The translations under genes and the position numbers were made by a program. DNA of 5,969 nucleotides from Sulfurovum sp. (GTDB lineage Bacteria; Campylobacterota; Campylobacteria; Campylobacterales; Sulfurovaceae), in the NCBI GenBank assembly GCA_030634925.1, contig DAOVZV010000085.1, positions 1 through 5,969 on the forward strand. The letters are read 5' to 3'. The notes below the pieces were generated by a model that was given only the letters and a program-made list of their open reading frames with translations, was not told the DNA's origin and made no database searches. Below are positions 1-5,568 of the stretch, piece by piece (the first letter of the stretch is position 1; each line of letters begins with the position of its first letter).

Positions 1-241
1 ACAAAGCAGATGGACGACCCACATAGTTCTTGTAATAATAATCCACTTCTTTCCAAAAATCCTCATCAAAACGCACAGCCTCATAATCAAGTCTCAACTG
101 CTCCAACGCAGGCATAAGAGTCTCTGGCACAAACCTACCACCAAACCCAGTAGGAGCATTGGAAGTAGGAGCAAAATGACCATTATTATCAGGGTCATGA
201 GGGCTAGGTTTTGGGATGTATATTTCTTTGTATAAGTTCAT
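1..241 (-). CDS. trpB: Tryptophan synthase beta chain, N-terminal fragment (cut by the window edge)
   Basis: TrpB is the PLP-dependent subunit that condenses indole with L-serine to make tryptophan in the cytoplasm. Only the first 80 codons are visible; the gene continues beyond base 1. The translation starts MNLYKEIYIPKPSPHDPDNN and contains FGGRFVPETLMPALEQL (residues 33-49) and KNYVGRPSAL (71-80), which match the conserved N-terminus of TrpB (GG-R/Y-VPETLMPAL...NYVGRP). The PLP lysine lies outside the window. The start is ATG at 241-239 with an AAAGAG-type ribosome site at 253-248, 6 nt upstream. Residues 24-32 (around APTSNAPT) look like a short insertion between the usual GHF and FGGR segments. 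The gene begins 45 bp after the stop of the metallophosphoesterase gene on the same strand, so the two may be co-transcribed, although their functions have no obvious link. Family assignment is secure. Confidence 0.95.
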   Translation of the reverse strand, partial: MNLYKEIYIPKPSPHDPDNNGHFAPTSNAPTGFGGRFVPETLMPALEQLRLDYEAVRFDEDFWKEVDYYYKNYVGRPSAL

Positions 242-286
242 TTTTTACTCTTTTTAATTAATTACGAAATTATATCAAAATTTTCA

Positions 287-1387
287 TCATATTATATAAG
301 CTATCTCTGCTTGTGAACCCAATCTCATTGGTGGACCCCAAAATCCTATGCCTGAATTGATATATATATGCCCTTCATGTGGGAGTTTGTGTAGTCCTTT
401 TACAAATGGTTGTTGAAGTATCGTGAGATATTCAAATGGCCATATTTGTCCTCCGTGGGTGTGACCACTTAGCATAAGTGTTGGTTTGTAGTTGCCTAAC
501 TCTTCTACAAATTTGGGTTGATGGGCTAGGAGTATGCTTTTGTAGTTGGGATTGATGCTTCTAAATGCTTTGTGAATATCAGGTTTTAGTATCTCCATAC
601 GGTAGCCTATAAGGTCTGTTGTGCCTACTATATTTACTTTGAGTTCATCTATTTGGATACTTTCATTTAGGAGTAGGATGATATTGGTCTTTTTGAGAAA
701 CGCTATTACTTCATCAGGATTGTGGAAATACTCGTGGTTGCCTAGTACAAAATATATGCCATATTTTGCCTTGATATTTGTGAGTTCTAGTATCGTGTCC
801 CTGATAGACTCTACTGCTGTGTCTATGATGTCTCCTGTAATACATACTATATCAGGATTTAGTGCATTTATCTTTTTAACAGACTCTCTTACAAATTCTC
901 TATCTATGAGTCCTCCTATATGCAAATCGCTAATCTGAACTATGGAGAAATCAAACTGAGCTAACTCAACTATATTGACCACAGGTTCTTTGCTCCCCTC
1001 ATACGCTCCTAGTGCCAAATATGATGATGCCATAGCCACCAATGCTCCATCTCCACTCTTTTTGATAAACTCTCTTTTGGATTTATCTACAGTAGATATA
1101 CTTTTGTGAAATAGATTGAGTATTTCATGGATAATCAGATACATCAAAAGCACAAAAGCGACTCCGATAGAGAGAGAAAATAGATAATACAAAGATGAAT
1201 TTATAATATCAGTATATCGTCCAAAGATATAAAGAATAGTAAAGATATAGTTGATGACAAGAGCCGTGGTGATAATATTTTTGATTTTAGAAGATACCAA
1301 TAACTTCTTGATGACTCGTGAATAAAATAGAAAATGTAAAGAGAAAAAGAGTAGTAAAAATAGGGAGAAAAATAGATAGAAGTTCAT
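287..1387 (-). CDS. Membrane-anchored calcineurin-like metallophosphoesterase (YkuE/YaeI type)
   Basis: A predicted 366-residue binuclear-metal phosphoesterase. The full metal-ligand set is present (numbered from the 1387 start): DLH at 154-156, GD at 185-186 followed by IID, GNHE at 216-219, the lone His of LAHQP at 289, and GHTH at 308-311. In front lie about three hydrophobic spans (roughly 3-22, 35-56, 65-87), then KREFIKK and a fourth hydrophobic stretch (about 114-129), then the catalytic domain. KREFIKK resembles the Tat-type RRxFLK element seen in related phosphoesterases, but with KR in place of RR. The catalytic domain probably lies outside the cytoplasmic membrane. The substrate is unknown; relatives include the UDP-2,3-diacylglucosamine-type hydrolase YaeI (lipid A precursors), but that activity is not shown here. 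A longer reading starts at 1423; I prefer ATG 1387 because AAAGGAAA lies 5 nt before it, whereas the 1423 ATG has no ribosome site. The gene ends in tandem TGA codons (289-287 and 286-284). Confidence 0.9.
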   Translation of the reverse strand: MNFYLFFSLFLLLFFSLHFLFYSRVIKKLLVSSKIKNIITTALVINYIFTILYIFGRYTDIINSSLYYLFSLSIGVAFVLLMYLIIHEILNLFHKSISTVDKSKREFIKKSGDGALVAMASSYLALGAYEGSKEPVVNIVELAQFDFSIVQISDLHIGGLIDREFVRESVKKINALNPDIVCITGDIIDTAVESIRDTILELTNIKAKYGIYFVLGNHEYFHNPDEVIAFLKKTNIILLLNESIQIDELKVNIVGTTDLIGYRMEILKPDIHKAFRSINPNYKSILLAHQPKFVEELGNYKPTLMLSGHTHGGQIWPFEYLTILQQPFVKGLHKLPHEGHIYINSGIGFWGPPMRLGSQAEIAYII

Positions 1388-1390
1388 AGA

Positions 1391-1398
1391 TTTCCTTT
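1391..1398 (-). promoter_or_regulatory. Ribosome binding site deciding the phosphoesterase start
   Basis: On the minus strand this reads AAAGGAAA and sits 5 nt before the ATG at 1387-1385. The in-frame ATG at 1423-1421 has only TATATCGGT before it, with no purine-rich Shine-Dalgarno. The extra 12 residues of the longer reading (MIIPINTLQRKS) would also put a charged stretch before the first membrane span without resembling any known domain. This favours the 366-residue protein. Confidence 0.7.
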
Positions 1399-1415
1399 GG
1401 AGTGTATTTATGGGT

Positions 1416-1424
1416 ATTATCATA
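1416..1424 (-). promoter_or_regulatory. Possible -10 element for the phosphoesterase-trpB transcript
   Basis: The minus strand reads TATGATAAT, offering TATGAT or GATAAT as a -10 box. Transcription would begin near 1410, leaving a leader of roughly 20-25 nt before ATG 1387. If correct, the longer start at 1423 could not be translated from this transcript. AT-rich sequence makes chance matches common, so support is modest. Confidence 0.3.
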
Positions 1425-1476
1425 CCGATATAAATATATCTGTAAGTTAATAGGTGAAGAGAATTAAAGATATTTT

Positions 1477-1485
1477 TGCTATCAT
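1477..1485 (+). promoter_or_regulatory. Likely sigma-70 extended -10 promoter for the microprotein gene
   Basis: TGCTATCAT is an extended -10 (TGn plus TATCAT, one mismatch to TATAAT) preceded by the T-run ATTTTT. That layout, with a T-rich tract in place of a clear -35, is typical of Campylobacterota housekeeping promoters. Predicted transcription start is about 1491-1493, giving a leader of about 15 nt that contains just the ribosome site. Confidence 0.5.
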
Positions 1486-1506
1486 TTTAAATAAAAAGGA
1501 GTAAAT

Positions 1507-1632
1507 ATGAAGATAGATTTGATGAATGTATTATATACTACATCTATGGTGTTACTCGCGTTTGTAAGTGCTATTATGCTTACCAAAACAATCAGTAAAT
1601 ACTCAAAGAAATTTGATGATGAAGAGAAATAA
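1507..1632 (+). CDS. 41-residue single-span membrane microprotein, function unknown
   Basis: A short open frame starting ATG AAG ATA GAT and ending TAA. A strong AAGGAG site at 1496-1501 lies 5 nt before the ATG, and an extended -10 box lies just upstream, so it is very likely expressed. The protein begins MKIDLMNVLYTTSMVLLAFV. It has a hydrophobic segment at about residues 8-25, then a charged tail (TKTISKYSKKFDDEEK, about 26-41) with lysines before acidic residues, giving a probable one-pass inner-membrane protein with the tail in the cytoplasm. I do not recognise a family. The next gene, a TMEM43-family protein, starts 50 bp downstream on the same strand, so the two may be functionally linked, but that gene has its own -10 box. 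The hydrophobic segment could be read as an uncleaved signal anchor; no cleavage site is evident. Confidence 0.7.
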   Translation: MKIDLMNVLYTTSMVLLAFVSAIMLTKTISKYSKKFDDEEK

Positions 1633-1644
1633 TTTATTTTATAC

Positions 1645-1650
1645 TATAAT
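1645..1650 (+). promoter_or_regulatory. Perfect TATAAT -10 box upstream of the TMEM43-family gene
   Basis: TATAAT follows the T-rich TTTATTTTATAC and lies 32 nt before the ATG at 1683. Predicted transcription start is about 1657, giving a leader of about 26 nt that ends in the AAGGAG ribosome site at 1671-1676. It begins just after the microprotein stop, so the TMEM43 / CXXCH pair can be transcribed independently of the upstream gene, as well as by read-through. Confidence 0.55.
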
Positions 1651-1682
1651 ATAGAGATACTATTTAATTTAAGGAGAGAATA

Positions 1683-2807
1683 ATGGAACAATATACAGAG
1701 ACAACTAATACTAGTTATGGTTCAAACATAGGTAACTCATTCAAAGGTATAGTCACAGGCTTTTTGATGATTGGATTGGCTATTGGATTGTTATGGTGGA
1801 ATGAGGGTAGGACTGTAGAACAAGCAGATGCCTTAGGAGAGATGTATAGAGATATTACAACTCTAGCAGATACAAAATATAATGCCAAATATGAGGATAA
1901 ACCAGTACTTATACAAGGTAATGTCAAACCTACAACTAGACTCAAAGACCCACAGTTCAAAGTATATTCTGATGGGTTAATTTTGAGAAAAAATGTCAAA
2001 ATGTACCAATGGCAAGAGAAAACAACTACCAAAACAGAAGAAAAAATAGGTGGTGGTACAGAGACTATCACTACATATAGTTATGTCAAGGAGTGGTCAT
2101 CTACTGCTATTAATTCATCATCTTTCCATCATTATCAAAATCATCAAAATCCTCTAATGACATACAAGAGTGAGATATTCTCTACAGATGCAAAGATGGG
2201 AGATTATAATATAGATAAAAATATAATAGGACATATCACTACAGACAAAGAGTTCAAGGGTCTATCCAAGATGAAGAGACGAGTAGGAGTAGCCAAAAAC
2301 TACAAAAGCTTCTTGTATCTAGGATACAATCCAAAGCAACCACGAATAGGTGATATGAAGATTACATACTCATATACTCCATCAGGAATATACTCTTTTG
2401 CAGGTAAATTAGAGCAGAAATCTATCACTAAATATAATACTAAAAATGGAAAATCATTTCTCTTTGTAAGAGAGGGTAAAGTAGATGCAGATATTATATT
2501 CAAATCTGAACAATCAGCCAATGTAACCCTTGCATGGATACTTAGAGGAGTAGGATTTATAGTAATGTTTATAGGATTTACTATGATTATGGGACCTCTA
2601 TCAGCATTGGCAAATGTATTACCATTCTTGGGTTCTATAGTATCTGGAGTGACAGGTGTAGTAGCAGGAGCATTGACATTTATACTAGGTTCTATTGTCA
2701 TATCTATCGCGTGGTTTAGCGTTCGTCCTATGTTGTCGCTATCTATCATTGGGATAGGTGTTGTTATAGGCTTGGTATTAGGCAAGTTTGGCAAGAGAAG
2801 AGGATAG
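1683..2807 (+). CDS. TMEM43 (LUMA) family integral membrane protein
   Basis: A 374-residue protein of the TMEM43 family, best known from the human inner-nuclear-membrane/ER protein LUMA; the bacterial members have no established function. Family hallmarks in order: a first membrane span (about 21-39) ending in LLWWNEGRTV (36-45); a large soluble domain (about 45-280) holding MYQWQEKTTTKTE (107-119) and YSYVKEWSS (132-140); and a C-terminal block, RGVGFIVMFIGF (288-299) then PLSALANVLPFLGSIVSG (305-322). At the C-terminus I read three hydrophobic spans at about 284-304, 315-341 and 347-367, ending in KFGKRRG. With an even number of spans and a positively charged end, the central domain should be periplasmic. 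The start is supported by AAGGAG at 1671-1676, 6 nt upstream. The CXXCH protein follows after 5 bp, so they form an operon and may act together at the envelope. Confidence 0.9.
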   Translation: MEQYTETTNTSYGSNIGNSFKGIVTGFLMIGLAIGLLWWNEGRTVEQADALGEMYRDITTLADTKYNAKYEDKPVLIQGNVKPTTRLKDPQFKVYSDGLILRKNVKMYQWQEKTTTKTEEKIGGGTETITTYSYVKEWSSTAINSSSFHHYQNHQNPLMTYKSEIFSTDAKMGDYNIDKNIIGHITTDKEFKGLSKMKRRVGVAKNYKSFLYLGYNPKQPRIGDMKITYSYTPSGIYSFAGKLEQKSITKYNTKNGKSFLFVREGKVDADIIFKSEQSANVTLAWILRGVGFIVMFIGFTMIMGPLSALANVLPFLGSIVSGVTGVVAGALTFILGSIVISIAWFSVRPMLSLSIIGIGVVIGLVLGKFGKRRG

Positions 2808-2812
2808 ATGCT

Positions 2813-3709
2813 ATGAGAAGTATATTTATACTGTTATTATCTACAACTATACTATTTGGTGTATATGATAGCCAGTGTAAATATTGTCACTCTAGCAAGA
2901 TAACACTATCCAAAATATATACCAAAAAGCAGTGGCATAAATATACATATCACAAAGACAAAACTCTAAGAGATATACACAAGAGAAACTTGGATGTCTA
3001 TGATTATCTCAATTCATCACTATATGAGCCATCAAAGCTATATGATGATATGAGTTTCTTTGCCAAAAAAGAAGAAAAACATATAGAGATAAAAAGAGTA
3101 GAAGTAGCCGAAGCCTCTTGTATCGTATGTCATAATAATAAACAAACCCTAGCTAACCTATGGCAATTATCTCAATGGAAAGAGCTTTTAGTCTCATCAC
3201 AAACACTCAAAACAGCACACAAATCACAACCCAAAGTCATCAAATATATAAACTCAAAAGAATATAATCAAAATCTAAAGAAGTTGATAAACAGACTATC
3301 CAAATACGCTCCAAATATGCAAAAGATAAAGCTAAAAAGTAAAAAGATAAGTTTTTTATTTGAGAAGAATAACGGTAAAAAAGAAGAGGCACAAAAAGTA
3401 TTTACAGAGATAAAAAACTCTCTCAATCACTGCAATATCAAAACTCCTATCAATCTACATATATCAATCACCAATCAAGATACATCAGTAGCAAGTGCAA
3501 TAGTATCAGTTTTCACACTATTTATAGCACCAATAAACAGCACCAACACATGGACAATGGTAGCCAAATATAAAAATATGACATTTAAAGAACAAATAGA
3601 TATAAAACACTCATCAGGTTTCTTTGGCAAAGACCACAAAACCCTCACAGAGTCAATAGATAAACTAATGAGTAGGTTTAAGAAGAATATGAATTTGTCT
3701 TGTAAGTGA
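2813..3709 (+). CDS. Secreted two-CXXCH (putative dihaem c-type) protein with a C-terminal domain of unknown type
   Basis: A 298-residue protein. Residues 1-16 (MRSIFILLLSTTILFG) look like a Sec signal peptide, so the mature protein should be periplasmic. Two haem c attachment motifs follow: CKYCH (22-26) and CIVCH (103-107). Each begins a copy of an internal repeat of about 55 residues (22-76 and 103-158) sharing the pattern CxxCH..K.TL....QW....L...H....V..Y.NS..Y....KL. The conserved His at 56 and 136 could be distal haem ligands, by inference. A lysine-rich linker leads to a C-terminal domain (about 175-298) with a hydrophobic stretch around 225-240 (VASAIVSVFTLFIAP) that I cannot name. 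Cys207 and Cys297 might form a disulfide. The gene starts 5 bp after the TMEM43 gene, with AAGAGGA 8 nt before the ATG inside that gene's end, suggesting translational coupling. An electron-transfer or haem-sensing role at the envelope is plausible but unproven. Confidence 0.82.
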   Translation: MRSIFILLLSTTILFGVYDSQCKYCHSSKITLSKIYTKKQWHKYTYHKDKTLRDIHKRNLDVYDYLNSSLYEPSKLYDDMSFFAKKEEKHIEIKRVEVAEASCIVCHNNKQTLANLWQLSQWKELLVSSQTLKTAHKSQPKVIKYINSKEYNQNLKKLINRLSKYAPNMQKIKLKSKKISFLFEKNNGKKEEAQKVFTEIKNSLNHCNIKTPINLHISITNQDTSVASAIVSVFTLFIAPINSTNTWTMVAKYKNMTFKEQIDIKHSSGFFGKDHKTLTESIDKLMSRFKKNMNLSCK

Positions 3710-3750
3710 AATTAGGTTATCAAGTAAAAAGAGTTAAAAATTGAATTTAA

Positions 3751-3755
3751 AAGGA
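3751..3755 (+). promoter_or_regulatory. Ribosome binding site with long spacing before the ATPase gene
   Basis: AAGGA lies 11 nt before ATG 3767, longer than the usual 5-9. An in-frame TAA at 3761-3763 rules out any earlier start, and the next in-frame ATG lies after the Walker A motif, so 3767 must be the start. The spacer contains TACAAT (3756-3761), which could be a -10 box only if the message were leaderless. The long spacing may mean low expression of the cassette. Confidence 0.45.
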
Positions 3756-3766
3756 TACAATAAGTT

Positions 3767-4879
3767 ATGTCAAAAATTAAAAGTATCTCTTTGAGTGGTT
3801 TTAAAACCATCAAGGAGTTAAAAGAGTTAGAGTTTGAAAATATCAATATTTTTATCGGTGCTAATGGTAGTGGAAAAAGTAATATTGTTTCATTTTTTGA
3901 AATGATAGGCTTTATGATGACGGATGCTTTCTCAAGTTATGTAAGTCGTAATGGCTTTGCCTCATCTATGTTATATCATGGTCAAAAAGTGACTAGAGAT
4001 ATTGAAGCTGATATAAAATTCTCTTCTAATACAGGTGAGAGTGATTATAAATTTAGAGTTTCTCATACTGTTGGAGATAACTTTTTATTTATGGAAGAGA
4101 CTATTAGTTATCAGAAAAAGGGTATATCACAACCTTATGAAATTCCTCTTGCAGATGGAGGATATAAAGAGACAAAACTAAAAGAACTTTATAATACCAA
4201 TCAAACAGTAAAGTATATCAAAAACTTCTTATCTTATATTCGTGTATTTCATTTCCACGATACTTCTCAAACTGCTTATATTCATCAAGCTCGACCTATA
4301 GAGAGCAATACTGGATTGATGAGTGATGGAGGTAATTTAGCACCATTTTTATATAGATTAAGAGAGGAACAATCCAAGTATTATGATAGAATTTTATCAT
4401 TTATTCAGATGATTGCTCCATTTTTTGATAATTTTATATTAGAGCCTTATTCTAATAGTATTCAACTGAAATACAAAGAGGTTAATTCTGATTTAGAACT
4501 AGGTAGCTTTCGTCTTTCTGATGGGACTATTAGATTTATATGTTTGGCTACGCTACTACTTCAACCCAAAAAGAGTTTACCTAAGATTATTATTATAGAT
4601 GAACCTGAATTAGGACTTCATCCTGTAGCCATAGATTTACTCGCAGAGATGATAAATATTGCTTCAAGAAATTCACAAATTTTTATCACGACGCAGTCAG
4701 AGAGACTTATCAATAATTTTGAACCAAAAAATATCATTGTAATAGATAGAGAAAAAGATGAAAATAGTAGATACCATAGCTCATTTCATAAACTAGATGA
4801 AGAGACCTTATCTTCTTGGCTAGAAAAGTATCAAATATCTGATATGTGGAATAGTAATATCCTAGGTGGAAGACCATGA
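3767..4879 (+). CDS. Compact AAA/ABC-type ATPase (AAA_21 / COG4637-like), partner of a DUF4276 protein
   Basis: A 370-residue cytoplasmic ATPase of the SMC/RecF/OLD-like ABC class. Visible motifs: the N-terminal strand IKSISLSGFKTIKEL (4-18); Walker A GANGSGKSN (31-39); an ABC-signature-like segment LSDGTIRFICLATLLL (250-265); Walker B with the following D-loop, IIIIDEPELGLHP (274-286), whose Asp-Glu pair is at 278-279; and a switch-like TTQS (308-311). The region between Walker A and the signature (about 45-245) lacks a long coiled coil, so this is a compact relative, not an SMC or Rad50. No nuclease motif is seen in the protein. All ATPase motifs look intact. Its last codons overlap the DUF4276 gene by ATGA, so the two are translated together and probably form a complex. 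ATPases of this class paired with Toprim-like partners occur in anti-phage systems; that role here is inference. It stands 57 bp after the previous gene. Confidence 0.88.
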   Translation: MSKIKSISLSGFKTIKELKELEFENINIFIGANGSGKSNIVSFFEMIGFMMTDAFSSYVSRNGFASSMLYHGQKVTRDIEADIKFSSNTGESDYKFRVSHTVGDNFLFMEETISYQKKGISQPYEIPLADGGYKETKLKELYNTNQTVKYIKNFLSYIRVFHFHDTSQTAYIHQARPIESNTGLMSDGGNLAPFLYRLREEQSKYYDRILSFIQMIAPFFDNFILEPYSNSIQLKYKEVNSDLELGSFRLSDGTIRFICLATLLLQPKKSLPKIIIIDEPELGLHPVAIDLLAEMINIASRNSQIFITTQSERLINNFEPKNIIVIDREKDENSRYHSSFHKLDEETLSSWLEKYQISDMWNSNILGGRP

Positions 4880-5568
4880 TAAATATTTATATTATAGTAG
4901 AAGGACAATCAGAAGAGAAATTTATCAAAGAGATACTCACACCATATTTTGCAAATAAAAATATTTTTTTATATGCAGAACGCGTTATTACAGGCAAAGA
5001 TAATTTTGGCAAATCTTGTAAAGGTGGAGGAAGTAGCTATTTATCTTATAAAAACCATTTAGATAAACGAATAAAAGAGTTTAACTCTCAAAAGAATTAC
5101 TACTTTTCAACTATGATAGATTTTTATGCTCTACCAAAGGATTTTCCAAAGCTAGAAGAGTCTCAAAATATTCAAGGTAGGTATGAACAGATAGCTTTTT
5201 TGGAAAAGGCTTTTAAAGATGATATAGGATTTGATAATTTTATACCTTATATACAACTACATGAATTTGAAACACTTCTATTTTGTGATACTAATGCTAT
5301 TGTAGAATGCTTTTTTGATATGAATACAAAAAAGTTATTTAATACCATTCAAGAAGATATAAAAAACTATGATAATATAGAGATGATTAATAGCTCAACA
5401 CATAATGCACCTTCAAAGAGACTAGATAGATATACAGATGGAGTATATTGTGGTTCTAAAGTAAGTAGTAGTTTTTCTATCTTGAAAAATATAGATATTG
5501 AAGTGATAAAGCAAAAGTGTAGTCATTTTAATAGTTGGCTAGAAGAGATAGAAGAAAAAAGAGCTTAA
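4876..5568 (+). CDS. DUF4276 family protein, Toprim-like putative nuclease partner of the ATPase
   Basis: A 230-residue cytoplasmic protein. The sequence matches the DUF4276 pattern: YIIVEGQSEEKFIKEIL (5-21), a glycine-rich stretch CKGGGSSYLSY (48-58), STMIDFYALPKDFP (78-91), and PYIQLHEFETLLF (124-136). These line up with the Toprim layout: a Glu on the first strand (Glu9), an acidic residue after a later strand (Asp82), and further acidic residues (Glu130, Glu132). The usual Asp-x-Asp is Asp-x-Tyr here. If catalytic, it would be a metal-dependent nuclease acting on DNA or RNA; no activity has been shown from sequence. The ATG overlaps the stop of the ATPase gene (ATGA, 4876-4879), so the two are coupled. 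Its stop overlaps the opposing hisIE stop, leaving no room for a terminator between them. The C-terminal part (about 137-230) is lysine-rich with no motif I can name. Confidence 0.85.
   Translation: MINIYIIVEGQSEEKFIKEILTPYFANKNIFLYAERVITGKDNFGKSCKGGGSSYLSYKNHLDKRIKEFNSQKNYYFSTMIDFYALPKDFPKLEESQNIQGRYEQIAFLEKAFKDDIGFDNFIPYIQLHEFETLLFCDTNAIVECFFDMNTKKLFNTIQEDIKNYDNIEMINSSTHNAPSKRLDRYTDGVYCGSKVSSSFSILKNIDIEVIKQKCSHFNSWLEEIEEKRA

Noticed and set aside
621..938. Plus-strand open frame of 105 codons
   Set aside because: Lies entirely opposite the metallophosphoesterase catalytic domain, whose motifs are intact; no family resemblance of its own.
1715..2071. Minus-strand open frame of 118 codons
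   Set aside because: Antisense to the 5' part of the TMEM43-family gene; no ribosome site and no recognisable motif.
2300..2794. Minus-strand open frame of 164 codons
   Set aside because: Antisense to the 3' half of the TMEM43-family gene; its Pro/Thr/Ile-rich composition is what the reverse of hydrophobic codons gives.
2808..2816. Two-codon frame ATG CTA TGA overlapping the start of the CXXCH gene
   Set aside because: Could in principle affect initiation, but the ribosome site spacing fits the 2813 ATG well and such tiny frames arise by chance.
3756..3761. TACAAT as a -10 box for the ATPase gene
   Set aside because: It is only 5 nt before the ATG, which would make the message leaderless and leave the AAGGA site outside the transcript; more likely chance in AT-rich sequence.
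3710..3766. Terminator between the CXXCH gene and the ATPase gene
   Set aside because: No GC-rich inverted repeat followed by a T-run was found in these 57 bases; read-through into the cassette remains possible.
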